From: Pigmentibacter ruber
GTDB lineage: Bacteria > Bdellovibrionota_B > Oligoflexia > Silvanigrellales > Silvanigrellaceae
Assembly (NCBI RefSeq): GCF_009792895.1
Contig: NZ_WSSC01000002.1
Location: 248,001-312,000, forward strand
Direction of reading: 5' to 3'
DNA length: 64,000 nucleotides
This document shows, piece by piece, positions 53,977 to 64,000 of this stretch. Each line of letters starts with the position of its first letter. Positions within the stretch are counted from its first letter, which is position 1. The notes under the pieces are model-generated. The model worked only from the letters and a program-made list of their open reading frames with translations, did no database searches and was not told where the DNA came from. Position numbers and translations under genes: made by a program.

Positions 53977-56346
53977 TCAAAAACCTATCTTAGATAATGA
54001 AATTATTTTTTTTGCTATGTCTTCTATTGGTTCTACATAATCAACAGCATTTAATTTAATAGCCTCTTTAGGCATACCAAATACAACACAACTTTGTTCG
54101 TTTTGGGCAATGGTTTTTGCCCCAGCTTCTTTTAATTTTTTTAGACCTTTTGCTCCATCACTTCCCATTCCAGTTAATATAATTCCAATTGACTTTTTAA
54201 GGTTTAAATCTGCAATAGAATTAAATAATACATCTACAGAGGGACGATGGCTGTTATAAGTTTCTGTTTGATTAGTTTGAATTAAAAGTTTATTATTCAA
54301 CTTCTGTACTATCATATGTCTATTTCCTGGTGCAATATAAACTTTATTTTTTTCAATAATGTCACCATTTTTTGCTTCAGTCACTTCAAAACGACATAGT
54401 TTATTTAATCTTTCAGCTAAAGCTTTAGAAAAAACTTCTGGGATATGTTGGACTATGACAATAGGAGGAATTTCTTGTGGCAATTGTTCTAAAATGACTT
54501 TAAGGGCTTCAGTTCCTCCAGTAGAAGAGCCAATTGCAATTAAATAATCCGTATCTAATTTTTCAGTAAAAGTATACGCTCTAAATTTAAAATGATTAGC
54601 TGCATTTATTTTAGCATTTTTGCAGTGAATAATTTTTTCAATTAAGATTTTACTTTGTTCTTCAATCTGGCTTAAATCAGGTTTTTGGAAGAAATCAAAC
54701 GCACCTAGTTCTAATGCTTCCATAACAAGTGAGCCTTCTTCCATATTTAAAGCACTGACGACTATAGTTGGAATTTTATATTTTGGTATAATTTGCTTTA
54801 AAATATCTATTCCATTTAAGTAGGGCATATTTATATCGAGTGTGATAATATCTGGCTTGAGTTCATAAATTTTTTCATCTAAAATTCTAGGGTCCTCTAT
54901 CTCTCCAATTACTTTTATTTCTTTACTTTTTGAAAGTATTGATTTTAATTGCATTCTTATTGTAGCTGAATCATCGACAATTAGTACTTTAATAAAATTA
55001 TTTCCGTGAACTTGGCTTGAAAATTTATCAGTTGGTAAAGACGACAAAATTTTGCTTTTGTTTTTCCTGATTTTATATTCATCATAAATTGTTTCGAGCT
55101 TAAAACAAATTTCTTCAGTAGAATCGTCTAAATTTTTAAGATTTGGTTTTTCTACATAATCAGAAGCACCTAGTGCTAATGCTTGTTTTGCGACATCTGT
55201 TCCATCTCGCTCAATTGAACTAACTATTAAAACAGGAGGATGATTTTCATTATTAAAATCATTGCGTAAATAGTCAATTCCAGTTTCTTCGGGCATATGA
55301 ATATCTAAAGTAATAATGTCTATTTTAGTTGTCTTTAGTTTTTCTCTTGCCTCTTTAGCACTCGCAGCAGTTGCTACAACTTGAAAACCTTTTTCTTTGG
55401 TTAATATTTTTTTAAGAAGAACGAGAATAGTGGGAGCATCATCGACACATAGTACATTTATTATTTTTGGTTCTGATTGAAGAATAACATCAGGGATATT
55501 TTTTTCTTTAGGTGTATAGTTTTTATGTGTGTAAATAGAATTTGCAAGTAGTTTTACAGGTAAATTAAGACTTAGTATGGATTCACTAATACCTAAAATA
55601 AGTAAACCATAAGGTTCTAATCTACTTAAAAGGGAAGTTATAATTTCAATAATTTGTTGTTGATTAAAATAAATTAACACATTGCGACAAAAAATAATAT
55701 CAAATTTTTCATTGATATATTTATTACTTAATTTTAATAAATTTGCTTCTTCAAAAATAATTGGATCTTTAATATGCTTCTTAGGTTTTACAAAGTCACG
55801 AATATCACCTAATCCTCGTACCCAATTCCCATGAACATAAGTCATGGGGATTTGAATCAGATCTTTATATAAATAGACGGAATTTTGGGCGTATTTCACA
55901 GATTCATGATCAATGTCTGTACCAATTATTTTATAGTCAAAATCTTTAATTTTATTTTCATTTTTTAGTTTGTTAAAAAACATTGAAATAGAATATGCTT
56001 CTTGACCTTGACTACAAGCTGCACTCCAAATTCTCAAAGTTTTTCCATTTTTTTCTGAAATAATCTGGTTTAAATATTTTTTCTCTATATCTTCAAAGTG
56101 AAAATACTCGCGAAAAAAGTATGTATGATGTGTAGTTAATAATGAGATTATTGCTTTTTTTTCTGTATCAAAATTTTTTTCTAAATGCTTTATATATTCA
56201 TTAGGAGAAGCAATTCCAAGGATTGAAAACCTTTTATTAAGCCTTGCTTCAACCATAGAATAATTTTTTTCAGTAAGTTGATTTCCTGTCTCATCTTGCG
56301 CAATATTAGATATTCTTTTAATTAAACTGTACCATTCATTATTCAT
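53977..56346 (-). CDS. CheR-receiver-receiver-CheB fusion (receptor methyltransferase and methylesterase in one chain)
   Basis: The 789-residue protein joins both receptor adaptation enzymes. Residues 1-275 are CheR: TTHHTYFFRE, SAACSQGQEAYS (SAM site), FCRNVLIYF. Receiver 1 (about 300-420: CVDDAPTI, LDIHMPEETG, LGASDYVEKP) and receiver 2 (about 450-570: IVDDSATI, LDINMPYLNG, LGAFDFFQKP) both look like CheB receivers with Asp, Ser/Thr and Lys intact. Residues about 598-785 are the CheB esterase with GSSTGG (Ser), VQHIPEVFSKALA (His) and GMGSDGAKG (Asp). CheB normally has one receiver and is separate from CheR. The start ATG overlaps the MCP stop (TGATG). Confidence 0.93.
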   Translation of the reverse strand: MNNEWYSLIKRISNIAQDETGNQLTEKNYSMVEARLNKRFSILGIASPNEYIKHLEKNFDTEKKAIISLLTTHHTYFFREYFHFEDIEKKYLNQIISEKNGKTLRIWSAACSQGQEAYSISMFFNKLKNENKIKDFDYKIIGTDIDHESVKYAQNSVYLYKDLIQIPMTYVHGNWVRGLGDIRDFVKPKKHIKDPIIFEEANLLKLSNKYINEKFDIIFCRNVLIYFNQQQIIEIITSLLSRLEPYGLLILGISESILSLNLPVKLLANSIYTHKNYTPKEKNIPDVILQSEPKIINVLCVDDAPTILVLLKKILTKEKGFQVVATAASAKEAREKLKTTKIDIITLDIHMPEETGIDYLRNDFNNENHPPVLIVSSIERDGTDVAKQALALGASDYVEKPNLKNLDDSTEEICFKLETIYDEYKIRKNKSKILSSLPTDKFSSQVHGNNFIKVLIVDDSATIRMQLKSILSKSKEIKVIGEIEDPRILDEKIYELKPDIITLDINMPYLNGIDILKQIIPKYKIPTIVVSALNMEEGSLVMEALELGAFDFFQKPDLSQIEEQSKILIEKIIHCKNAKINAANHFKFRAYTFTEKLDTDYLIAIGSSTGGTEALKVILEQLPQEIPPIVIVQHIPEVFSKALAERLNKLCRFEVTEAKNGDIIEKNKVYIAPGNRHMIVQKLNNKLLIQTNQTETYNSHRPSVDVLFNSIADLNLKKSIGIILTGMGSDGAKGLKKLKEAGAKTIAQNEQSCVVFGMPKEAIKLNAVDYVEPIEDIAKKIISLSKIGF

Positions 56347-58598
56347 CACAAGTCCTCAAATCTCGGATCGTTAAATGAAGGAACTTCTTCTGTTGGGTTT
56401 ACTTTCTTTTTTTCAGGAACTTTATCTATTTTTTTCTCGCTTTCTGATTGAACTTTTTTTATTTGTGAGTTTATTTGTGTATGTGTGGATTGTTTAATGT
56501 CTGTTTTTTTTCCAAACTCATTTAAATTTTCGTTATTTTCTTTCTGCTTTTTAACAGGTGGATTTGCTGGAGGATTATAATTATTATTTACACTTATTTT
56601 TTCTATATTATAGTTACTTCCTAATACAATTAAAAGCAAGTTATTTGCCATTTGTTCTAATTCATGGCTTTGTGTTAAGAGTTCTTTTGCTGTTTGAGAA
56701 GACTTTTGTGCAATAGAATTATTTTGATTTGTTACGTTATCTAAATCATGCATTGCATGATTAATTTCTTCAACACCTTTCGCTTGTTCTTGCGCTGAAT
56801 TTGCAATTTCATAAATTATGTGATTCACTTCTTGCGAATTATTATAAATTTTCTCAAAAATATTTGAGCACTCAACACTCGTTTCTTCACCTTGTGCCAT
56901 AGCTTTTTTTGATTGTTCAACTATTGTTTCAACATTTGCCTTAGTTTGCGAAATAATATTTTTAACTTTATTAATACTGTTCTCTAGCATAGTAGAGATT
57001 TCTTTTGAAGCAGTACCACTCATTTGTGCTAAATTTCCAACTTCTTCTGCAACAACAGAAAATCCTCTACCATGTTCACCAGCTCTAGCAGCTTCCACAG
57101 ATGCATTAAAGGAGAGAAGTTTCGTTTGAAAAACAATTTCATTAATTACTTTTGTTTTATTTTCAATTTCAGAAATTACTTTGACAATTTCAGAAATTCG
57201 TTTATTTCCTTCTATAACTTGATCCATAATATCTTGATTGCGTGACTTTATATTTTGAATTGCATTTACCATTTTATTAATAATATCTTTTCCTTCATTT
57301 ACTTTTTGGATATTTTCATTGGATTTCATTCTAGAATTTTCTGCCATTTCAGCAGTTTTATTCATCATTGCGCTGATTTCATTTACTGCTGTGACACTCT
57401 GCTGTAAGGAAGAAGCTTGTCTTGTAGTTGCAGAATATAAGGTTTCACTATTTTTTGTAGACTCATTTGAGGTTTTATTTAATTTTTCATTTCCTTTAGC
57501 TAGGCTTTGAGCAACAAATATTAATTTATTAGCTAAACTTTTACTGAAATAAATGCTTAGAAAAATAGAGCAACTAATAACAATAATAAATGTAAAAACA
57601 AAAATTATCTTTAAATTTATAATCGAAGTATATGCTTCGTCTCTATCAACTCTTACTAAAACTTTCCAACTCAATTCATCTACCATTTTATCCCCTTTAA
57701 CAGGGGTATAAGATTGTATTTGCCAAATTTTGTAGCGGGAGTTTAATGATTCTAAAACCCCCTCTTCGCCTTTATTTGCTTGTACTGCTGCAGGTTGTCC
57801 TGATTTTACTAAATTATATTTATTTAATATTTTTTCATCGTGAATAATTTCTTTTTTATTATTATTTCTGAATGGGTTGTAGTCTAATATAATTTCCCCT
57901 TCTTTGTTTATTAAAGTAATGTGTAAACTTTTTATTTTTGATTGGATAAAATTTTCATACATCCTTGTTGCTAAATCTTCAACCCAATTAAAACGCGCGT
58001 GATTGCTGATAACTCCAATCGGTTCACCTTTGGAATTATAAATTAATGATGAGAATATTGTACCATATCTTTTTTCACGAAATACTTTGTCTAGAACTTC
58101 GTCAAAATTTGCATCTTGAAAGTTTACATCTGTAAAACCTTTTTTCTCATCTTGTAAATATTTTTTTGCTATAGTTTCTTTAAACCATGCAGTTTTAGAA
58201 AAATTTTCTTTATATAGTATTTCTGAGTTAATTTTTTTACCCTCTGAGGATTGATCGTTTACACTTAGTAAATGACCATTAAGATCACATACTAAAATGA
58301 GATCATAAATCCCATTTAATTTTGTCAAAGCGTTAAGATAATTTACAGTTTCTCTTGAATTAAGGTTTGAATTCTTTAAATGTAAAGAAAAAGTTTTAAC
58401 ATCTCCATACCGTTCAAAGAATTGATCTGATATTTGATCTGAAAAAGTAATAGCAGTAAAAAAAATTTTATCTTTTACAGTTTGCTCTTGATTAGAAAAG
58501 TTTATGAATGAAAATATTGTTAAAAATATACTAATTATTGCAATACCGCCTAAACTAAGTATTAAAATCTTCACTTTTAATGAAATTTTATCTAACAT
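56346..58598 (-). CDS. Methyl-accepting chemotaxis protein with extracellular sensor
   Basis: A 750-residue receptor. TM1 at about 10-32, a large periplasmic sensor (about 35-330) with dCache-like features (for example [41 protein letters not shown]-type strands), TM2 at about 340-362, then a signalling helical bundle with the hairpin [23 protein letters not shown] see no HAMP between TM2 and the bundle. The tail is Lys/Pro-rich and ends in FEDL. I start at ATG 58598 with AAGGAT upstream; the 16 codons before it overlap cheW. It lies between cheW and the CheR-CheB fusion. Confidence 0.9.
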   Translation of the reverse strand: MLDKISLKVKILILSLGGIAIISIFLTIFSFINFSNQEQTVKDKIFFTAITFSDQISDQFFERYGDVKTFSLHLKNSNLNSRETVNYLNALTKLNGIYDLILVCDLNGHLLSVNDQSSEGKKINSEILYKENFSKTAWFKETIAKKYLQDEKKGFTDVNFQDANFDEVLDKVFREKRYGTIFSSLIYNSKGEPIGVISNHARFNWVEDLATRMYENFIQSKIKSLHITLINKEGEIILDYNPFRNNNKKEIIHDEKILNKYNLVKSGQPAAVQANKGEEGVLESLNSRYKIWQIQSYTPVKGDKMVDELSWKVLVRVDRDEAYTSIINLKIIFVFTFIIVISCSIFLSIYFSKSLANKLIFVAQSLAKGNEKLNKTSNESTKNSETLYSATTRQASSLQQSVTAVNEISAMMNKTAEMAENSRMKSNENIQKVNEGKDIINKMVNAIQNIKSRNQDIMDQVIEGNKRISEIVKVISEIENKTKVINEIVFQTKLLSFNASVEAARAGEHGRGFSVVAEEVGNLAQMSGTASKEISTMLENSINKVKNIISQTKANVETIVEQSKKAMAQGEETSVECSNIFEKIYNNSQEVNHIIYEIANSAQEQAKGVEEINHAMHDLDNVTNQNNSIAQKSSQTAKELLTQSHELEQMANNLLLIVLGSNYNIEKISVNNNYNPPANPPVKKQKENNENLNEFGKKTDIKQSTHTQINSQIKKVQSESEKKIDKVPEKKKVNPTEEVPSFNDPRFEDL

Positions 58599-58608
58599 AA
58601 GATATCCT

Positions 58609-59100
58609 TTATGCGGCTGCCTTCTCAATATGTACAAGATCTTCAATGCTTAATGATTTTGCTAAATTAATAAGGACGATTAAAATATTCTTATATTCTA
58701 TTAGTCCTTCAATGTAGTCATTTTTAATACTTGATTGCATATCTGGTTTTGGAAGTATTTTTTCTTTTTCAATATTAATAACATAGTCAACTGAATCTAC
58801 AAGAATACCAATGGTAATATTATCTAAATCACATACTATCACCGAATTTTCTTCGGGTCCTTTAGTTGTGATAGAGAGTTTTTTTCGCATATCTATTACA
58901 CTTATCACTTTTCCACGCAAATTCATAATTCCACAAAAATAGTTTGGTGTGTATGGAATTGTAGTAAATTCAGGGATACCAATAACTTCTTTAACCTGCA
59001 AAAGAGGTATACTAAAGTGCTCATTGCCTAAACTAAAGCATAAGTATCTGTTGTCAGTAGTATAAAGCTTTTCAATTTTATTTTCTTCATGCATTGTCAT
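58609..59100 (-). CDS. cheW: Chemotaxis adaptor protein
   Basis: The 163-residue CheW links receptors to Che[45 protein letters not shown] and [16 protein letters not shown] are the three conserved stretches of its SH3-like barrels. The start follows the cheA stop by one base. Members normally number about 160, so it is complete. Confidence 0.94.
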   Translation of the reverse strand: MTMHEENKIEKLYTTDNRYLCFSLGNEHFSIPLLQVKEVIGIPEFTTIPYTPNYFCGIMNLRGKVISVIDMRKKLSITTKGPEENSVIVCDLDNITIGILVDSVDYVINIEKEKILPKPDMQSSIKNDYIEGLIEYKNILIVLINLAKSLSIEDLVHIEKAAA

Positions 59101-59101
59101 A

Positions 59102-60841
59102 TCATCCTGCTTTTAGTGAAATAGAATTTATATTTCTTTGTAAATTTTGTTGAAAATACTTCCCACTAATTAACTCTGTTACATCAAGTATAGGTACAAC
59201 TTTTCCATCACCAAGAATTACACTTCCTACAAAACCTTTTTCACAACGCATTTCTTCTCCAATTGATTTTGTAACCACTGATTGAATTGCAATTATTCTA
59301 TCAACAATTACTCCAATTTTTTTTCCGTGTCCTTGGGCAATAATAATTACTTTTTCTTTTTCTTTCACCTTTTCTATTTTTTTGGAAAATAAACCTTGTC
59401 CTAAATCTACCACGGAAATTTCTTCATTGCGTAAAATAATAAAAGCCTCATTTCCAGAAATATGATTTATATTACTTTTTATAAGACTCAAACATTCGAT
59501 AACTTGATTCACAGGTATAATATATTTTTCACCAGATATTTCTGTAATAAATGCATCCATTATTCCAACAGATAATGGAATTCTGATAACAAAATTTGTT
59601 CCTTTATCTATTTCGGTTTGAATATTTATTTTTCCATTTAACATTTCAATATTTGTTTTAACTACATCCATTCCTACTCCTCGACCTGATATTTCAGTAG
59701 TTTCTACTTTAGTAGAAAAACCTGGAGCAAAAATAAGTTGATAACATTCTTCATCAGTTAAATTTTCAGTTCCTTTAATGACACCTTTTTTGGTTGCAAT
59801 TTCATACAAATTTTTAGCGTTTAATCCTTTTCCATCATCTTTTATACTGATAATTAGGTTCCCTGCTTCATGCGTAGCTGTAACGCTTACATGGCCTTCA
59901 AGAGGTTTATTTTTTTCTTTTCTATCTGCATTACTTTCGATTCCATGATCTATTGCATTGCGAACCATATGCATTAAAGGGTCTGAAATTTCATCTAATA
60001 TTATTTTATCAATTTCTGTGTCTTCGCCTGAAAAATCAATTTGGATTTGTTTATTTAACATTGCTGAGGTATCACGAGCTGTTCTTGCTAATTTTTGGAA
60101 TACGGGTTTTATTGGGACTAATCTCAAATTCATAATAATATCTTGAACTTCTTTAGTTGTTTTATTTAATACACGAAAGTAATTTTTAAAATTTTGATTT
60201 TGCATTGCTTTTATATGTTCAGCAAATATACTTTGAACTATTACTATTTCTCCAATATAGTTTTGTAACTTTTCGATTTTACTTAATGGTATTCTAATAA
60301 TTTCTTCTGTTAAATCTTTTTTTAATTTTTGTTTATTATGTTTTTGTATTTTAATTTCATCTTTTTTTACCTCATCTATGGGTTGACTTTCTTCGTTTTG
60401 AAAGAGAAATGCGCCTTGATTTTCAGGAATTTCTTGTAGGCTAGTATGGGTTCCTGAATCTAACATGATATTAGAAATGTTTTCTATAATTACTTTATTT
60501 TCAAGTTTTTCTCCAGGATTTGATTTTAACTTTTCAATAAATTCTTTTAATTTATCATTTGTCATTAAAAGAATATTTACCACTGAATTTGTTACTTTTA
60601 ACTCTTTCTTTTTCATTTTAAGTAATAAGTTTTCTAGATGATGAAGAATTTCTGCTATTTCACTAAATCCTACAGCTTTTGCACTACCCTTCAAGTTGTG
60701 CGCGAGTCTAAAGCTACGAGCAAGTAAATCTTCAGGAGGATTTTCTCCTAATTGCAAATAAACTTCTTCAGCCTCTTCAAGATTAATATCAGCTTCTTGA
60801 AAAAAAGTTTTTTGTAGCTCTAATTCAAAATCATCTAGCAT
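59102..60841 (-). CDS. cheA: Chemotaxis histidine kinase
   Basis: CheA, 579 residues. The Hpt domain has the phospho-His in FRLAHNLKGSAKAVG (His48). The dimerisation region is about 195-260, the ATPase has MHMVRNAIDHGIE, ISIKDDGKGL, FAPGFSTK and SGRGVGMDVVKTNI, and the C-terminal CheW-like domain runs from about 445. The P2 CheY/CheB-docking domain is replaced by a low-complexity Lys/Glu linker (about 125-190). It is the first gene of the operon, under the sigma-28-like promoter at 60874-60900. Confidence 0.96.
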   Translation of the reverse strand: MLDDFELELQKTFFQEADINLEEAEEVYLQLGENPPEDLLARSFRLAHNLKGSAKAVGFSEIAEILHHLENLLLKMKKKELKVTNSVVNILLMTNDKLKEFIEKLKSNPGEKLENKVIIENISNIMLDSGTHTSLQEIPENQGAFLFQNEESQPIDEVKKDEIKIQKHNKQKLKKDLTEEIIRIPLSKIEKLQNYIGEIVIVQSIFAEHIKAMQNQNFKNYFRVLNKTTKEVQDIIMNLRLVPIKPVFQKLARTARDTSAMLNKQIQIDFSGEDTEIDKIILDEISDPLMHMVRNAIDHGIESNADRKEKNKPLEGHVSVTATHEAGNLIISIKDDGKGLNAKNLYEIATKKGVIKGTENLTDEECYQLIFAPGFSTKVETTEISGRGVGMDVVKTNIEMLNGKINIQTEIDKGTNFVIRIPLSVGIMDAFITEISGEKYIIPVNQVIECLSLIKSNINHISGNEAFIILRNEEISVVDLGQGLFSKKIEKVKEKEKVIIIAQGHGKKIGVIVDRIIAIQSVVTKSIGEEMRCEKGFVGSVILGDGKVVPILDVTELISGKYFQQNLQRNINSISLKAG

Positions 60842-60873
60842 ACTAAAATCCTTATCTTTTTAACCAGCTAGAG

Positions 60874-60900
60874 TTATCGGCATGTGAATTGCAAAGTAAA
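60874..60900 (-). promoter_or_regulatory. Sigma-28 (FliA)-type promoter for the cheA operon
   Basis: Read on the minus strand: TTTACTTT, 11 bases, GCCGATAA. The -10 is a perfect match to the FliA consensus GCCGATAA, the spacing of 11 is exact, and the -35 matches TAAAGTTT at five of eight positions. Transcription would start about 26 bases before the cheA ATG. Confidence 0.78.
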
Positions 60901-60943
60901 AATGAGTGTCAAATTTTAGAAAGGTAGTTTTTTTCATTTAGCT

Positions 60944-60970
60944 TATTTATTTCTCATCCTGTGACGATAC
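60944..60970 (+). promoter_or_regulatory. Possible sigma-28 promoter for the divergent MCP gene
   Basis: TATTTATT, 11 bases, GACGATAC. The -10 matches the FliA consensus at six of eight positions and the -35 at four. The position, 28 bases before the ATG, mirrors the cheA promoter, but the match is weak. Confidence 0.35.
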
Positions 60971-60998
60971 TCTTTGAAATTTATTTGAAGAGAAAATT

Positions 60999-62591
60999 AT
61001 GGAAAGTAGCAAAGATTTTTCTTTGAAAAAGTGGTATAAAATATTTATCATTATGATTATTACTAATATATTAATCTTAGGAATTTTTAGTTTTGTATCA
61101 GCAACCCTTACAAATTCATATTTAAATGAAATTAATGAGACATATGTTCCACTATTAAAAAATGTAATGTTGATTGATATGTATCATGACGGTTTACGCG
61201 GAAATGTTGTTAATGCTATGTATGCGTCTCTTACAAATGCTCAACAATCCGAAAAAGATGACATACTCGCAGAGAATAAGGATTTTACGAAAAAATTTAC
61301 TGAAACTATAGAAACAATTAATAAGTTAAAAATAGATCCTGAACTTAAAAATAATTTTACTGAGGTAACAGTTTTAATAAAAAACTATGCTGAAGGTAGT
61401 ACCAAAGTCATAAATTCTGCTTTTAATAGTAACAAAAAAATTGATTCTATTGAAGTTGAAAAATTTATGAATCTATTTAAAAATCTAGAAGAAAAGTTAG
61501 ATAAGTTTTCTAAATCAATTCAAGAAAAAGTTGATACAGAAATTAAGAGAGATGATGAAATTTCACAAAACTTGAAATATGTAACTTTGCTAGCTGTTTT
61601 GTTTTTTATTTTGTTAACTTTACTATTTGGTTACTTTTTTATAACAAAAATTACCACAGCGATAAATACTATTGTCACAAGTCTTTTTTCACAAAGCCAA
61701 GATATTTTGCAAGAGGCTTCTCATTTAAATGATACATCTAGAGAATTAAATTTAGGTACTCAAAATCAAAATGCTTCCTTGCAAAAAACAGCCTCTGCTG
61801 TTCAAGAAATAAGTTCTATGATTAAAAAAACCTCAGAAGGAACAAATGAATCATCAGATCTCTCAAAAAATAGTGAAAAAACAGTACAAAATGGTGCTCA
61901 AATTGTTCTTAAATTAATTTCTTGTATTGATAAAATTAGATCAGGTAATAAAGAAGTAATGCAGCAAGTAAAGCAAGGTAACGATAGAATAAAAGATATT
62001 ATTAAAGTAATTGCAGAAATTTCTAATAAGACAAAAGTAATAAATGATATCGTCTTTAAAACAAAACTACTTTCCTTCAACGCATCTGTCGAAGCTGCAA
62101 GAGCTGGAGAACATGGTAGGGGGTTTGCTGTTGTAGCTGAAGAAGTTGGTAACTTAGCAAAATTAAGCGGAGACTCTGCAAAAGAAATAAATCAATTGCT
62201 AGCTGAAAGTATTGAAAAAGTAGAAGATATTATTCTTACAACGACAAGTGAAGTAGATAAATTATTTAAAATGAGCAATCAAAATATAGTTGAAAGCACT
62301 GAAATTGCCAACCAATGTTCTGATGTTATGCAAAATACTGTAGAAAATGTTGTGCTTGTAAATAGATCAATAACTGAAATTGCAACTGCAGCAAAAGAGC
62401 AAGAATATGGAATATCTGAAATCGTTGATGCAGTTAATCAATTAGAAAAATCAACACAATCTAATGCTGTTGTTTCAGAACAAACTGCTAAGTCTGGTAC
62501 TGAATTAACAAATAAAGCAAATGAAATATCTGAAATAATACAACATCTACAACTCATACTTGGAAGCAAAAAAGATAGAAATGTTGCATAA
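60999..62591 (+). CDS. Methyl-accepting chemotaxis protein (four-helix-bundle type sensor)
   Basis: A 530-residue receptor with TM1 (about 13-38), a helical periplasmic loop of about 155 residues of the 4HB type, TM2 (about 193-216) and directly after it a signalling coiled coil whose hairpin reads [26 protein letters not shown], nearly the same as in the other MCP. No HAMP is evident. There is no C-terminal tether for CheR. It diverges from cheA, so the two may share control. Confidence 0.92.
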   Translation: MESSKDFSLKKWYKIFIIMIITNILILGIFSFVSATLTNSYLNEINETYVPLLKNVMLIDMYHDGLRGNVVNAMYASLTNAQQSEKDDILAENKDFTKKFTETIETINKLKIDPELKNNFTEVTVLIKNYAEGSTKVINSAFNSNKKIDSIEVEKFMNLFKNLEEKLDKFSKSIQEKVDTEIKRDDEISQNLKYVTLLAVLFFILLTLLFGYFFITKITTAINTIVTSLFSQSQDILQEASHLNDTSRELNLGTQNQNASLQKTASAVQEISSMIKKTSEGTNESSDLSKNSEKTVQNGAQIVLKLISCIDKIRSGNKEVMQQVKQGNDRIKDIIKVIAEISNKTKVINDIVFKTKLLSFNASVEAARAGEHGRGFAVVAEEVGNLAKLSGDSAKEINQLLAESIEKVEDIILTTTSEVDKLFKMSNQNIVESTEIANQCSDVMQNTVENVVLVNRSITEIATAAKEQEYGISEIVDAVNQLEKSTQSNAVVSEQTAKSGTELTNKANEISEIIQHLQLILGSKKDRNVA

Positions 62592-62612
62592 TAATATAAT
62601 ATATTTGTTAGC

Positions 62613-62640
62613 ACAAAAAAATATTACGTAATATTTTTTG
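62613..62640. terminator. Palindromic terminator between convergent genes
   Basis: CAAAAAAATATTACGTAATATTTTTTG is a near-perfect palindrome, with an A-run on the left and a T-run on the right, so each strand sees a stem followed by T residues. It lies between the MCP stop (62591) and the mutase stop (62645). Confidence 0.8.
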
Positions 62641-62644
62641 TATT

Positions 62645-64000
62645 TTACATTGCTCTACGATATTGCCCTCCAACAGCATAAAGAGCCTGAGTTATTTCTC
62701 CAAGTGATGCATAGCGTGTAGTGTTGAGTAATTCAGCAAAGATATTATTATTTGTTAATACTTTTTCTTGTAAATTTTTTAAAGCAATTTTTTTCTTCTC
62801 TTCATTTTTTATTTTAAATTCTTCTAATCTATTCAATTGCTCATCTTTTTCTTTATATGATGCTCTTGAAAGTTGAATTTCATTTTTCTTTTCAATTTCT
62901 TCAGTATTCGGATTTAGATACGTATTTACACCAATTAATGGTAGTTGTCCGGAATGTTTCAAAGTTTCATAATATAGACTTTCTTCTTGTACTTTACCGC
63001 GTTGATATTGAGTTTCCATAGCACCCAAAACCCCACCTCTACTAGATATTTTTTCAAATTCTTCTAAAACAGCTTCTTCCACGGCATTTGTTAATTGCTC
63101 AATAAAGAAACTGCCTTGCATTGGATTTTCATTTTTTAATACACCAAACTCTCTGGCAAGAATAAGTTGAATTGCCATACTTCGTCTTACACTCTCTTCA
63201 GTTGGTGTTGTTATTGCTTCATCGTATGCGTTTGTGTGCAATGAATTACAATTATCCGATAATGCGAGTAATGCTTGGAGGGTTGTTCTGATATCATTAA
63301 AATTCATTTCTTGTGCATGCAATGATCGACCGCTAGTTTGAATATGGTACTTTAATTTTTGTGAGCGTTCATTTGCTTTATATTTATCTTTCATTGCAAT
63401 TGCCCATATCCTTCTTGCGACTCTTCCAATAACTGAATATTCAGGATCCATTCCATTGCTAAAAAAGTATGCTAAATTAGGTGCAAAATCATCAATATTC
63501 ATTCCACGACTCAAGTAATACTCAACATATGTAAATCCATTTGCTAAAGTAAATGCGAGTTGTGTTATAGGATTTGCCCCAGCTTCTGCAATATGATACC
63601 CGGAAATACTAACAGAATAATAATTTCGTACATTATTAAGAACAAAAAATTCTTGAATATCACCCATCATTTTTAGGGCAAAATCTATTGAAAAAATACA
63701 AGTATTTTGAGCTTGATCTTCTTTTAAAATATCAGCCTGAACAGTTCCTCTAACAGTTTCTAAAGTTTGTTTTTTTATTTTTTCGTATTCTTCTGTTGTT
63801 AATTTATTTCCTTTTTTCAGTTCTTCTTTTTCAATTTGTTGATCTATAGCGGTATTGAAAAAGAATGCAAGGATAATAGGTGCAGGACCGTTAATAGTCA
63901 TACTCACACTCGTATTGGGATCACATAAGTCAAACCCTTGATAAAGTGTTTTCATATCATTTAGGGTTGCTATACTAACACCACTTTCTCCAATTTTTCC
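62645..64000 (-). CDS. IcmF/methylmalonyl-CoA mutase family protein, N-terminal part beyond window
   Basis: The frame is open to base 64000, so this is the C-terminal 451 residues. It begins [25 protein letters not shown], runs through [49 protein letters not shown] and [20 protein letters not shown], and ends in [13 protein letters not shown]. That is the TIM-barrel adenosylcobalamin mutase domain. The ending GGQYRRxM is typical of fused isobutyryl-CoA mutase IcmF, which carries B12-binding and G-protein domains ahead of this part; plain methylmalonyl-CoA mutase large chains end differently. The rest of the gene would decide. It rearranges the carbon skeleton of short acyl-CoAs. Confidence 0.88.
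   Translation of the reverse strand, partial: GKIGESGVSIATLNDMKTLYQGFDLCDPNTSVSMTINGPAPIILAFFFNTAIDQQIEKEELKKGNKLTTEEYEKIKKQTLETVRGTVQADILKEDQAQNTCIFSIDFALKMMGDIQEFFVLNNVRNYYSVSISGYHIAEAGANPITQLAFTLANGFTYVEYYLSRGMNIDDFAPNLAYFFSNGMDPEYSVIGRVARRIWAIAMKDKYKANERSQKLKYHIQTSGRSLHAQEMNFNDIRTTLQALLALSDNCNSLHTNAYDEAITTPTEESVRRSMAIQLILAREFGVLKNENPMQGSFFIEQLTNAVEEAVLEEFEKISSRGGVLGAMETQYQRGKVQEESLYYETLKHSGQLPLIGVNTYLNPNTEEIEKKNEIQLSRASYKEKDEQLNRLEEFKIKNEEKKKIALKNLQEKVLTNNNIFAELLNTTRYASLGEITQALYAVGGQYRRAM

Noticed and set aside
1-64000. tRNA, rRNA, CRISPR, IS elements or prophage
   Set aside because: No cloverleaf, direct-repeat array, transposase or phage structural gene was recognised anywhere in the window.

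Overview
The window is strongly AT-rich, densely coded Gram-negative chromosome. It has an outer-membrane lipoprotein pathway (LolA, Lgt), a flagellum (FlgM, FlgN, FlgK, FlgL), a fused and multi-receiver chemotaxis system, many hybrid histidine kinases, complex I genes, and a cdaA-ybbR-glmM (c-di-AMP) locus. Base composition, the many secreted hydrolases and the gene set suggest a Bdellovibrionota/Oligoflexia relative such as Silvanigrellales. That placement is inference; there is no rRNA, tRNA, CRISPR array, IS element or prophage that I can recognise.

Layout. 1-4185: a nitrilase-type hydrolase cut by the left edge, a secreted TAP-like peptidase/hydrolase, a TerC-family membrane protein and a small four-cysteine secreted protein. 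4182-14020 (all minus): one long envelope directon read as lgt, PAP2 phosphatase, LOG-like protein, lolA, cdaA (diadenylate cyclase), ybbR/cdaR, glmM, alpha/beta hydrolase, a divergent trpD and a TrpC-like protein whose catalytic residues are lost. 14141-17683 (+): a very large class A penicillin-binding protein. 17680-27670 (minus, with one + gene): two large hybrid kinases, then a phosphorelay cluster (receiver-kinase, HNH nuclease, pseudo-receiver/TPR protein, Hpt, receiver). 27774-29662 (minus): an orphan two-helix membrane sensor and a TrmH-type methyltransferase.

29698-33172 (+): histidine degradation genes hutU and hutI and a DoxX-like protein. 33234-34154 (minus): an uncatalogued 45-residue lipoprotein candidate and a YciO/TsaC-like protein. 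34338-39956 (+): nuoCD (fused), nuoE, nuoF, a short nuoG and nuoI, the peripheral arm of complex I, with no nuoH. 40114-42510 (+): a lipoprotein metallophosphoesterase and a DUF4360-like secreted protein. 42543-45281 (minus): an SGNH/GDSL esterase and a FadD-type acyl-CoA ligase.

45558-49553 (+): flgM-flgN-flgK-flgL and an FMN reductase. 49600-60841 (minus): cheA, cheW, an MCP, a CheR-REC-REC-CheB fusion, a receiver/coiled-coil protein, a KAP-type NTPase, a class III aminotransferase and a sucrase/ferredoxin-like protein. A near-perfect sigma-28 promoter lies in front of cheA, which fits the presence of the anti-sigma-28 factor FlgM in the same window. 60999-62591 (+) is a second MCP, divergent from cheA. 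62645-64000 (minus) is the C-terminal mutase part of an IcmF/methylmalonyl-CoA mutase family protein, cut by the right edge.

The most unusual items are the degenerate trpD/trpC-like pair in the c-di-AMP/peptidoglycan directon, the CheR-REC-REC-CheB single-chain protein, the pseudo-receiver whose phospho-Asp is Glu, and the diadenylate cyclase with an altered RHR motif and a long C-terminal tail. No gene-free stretch exceeds 300 bases once the 45-residue lipoprotein at 33234-33371 is counted.
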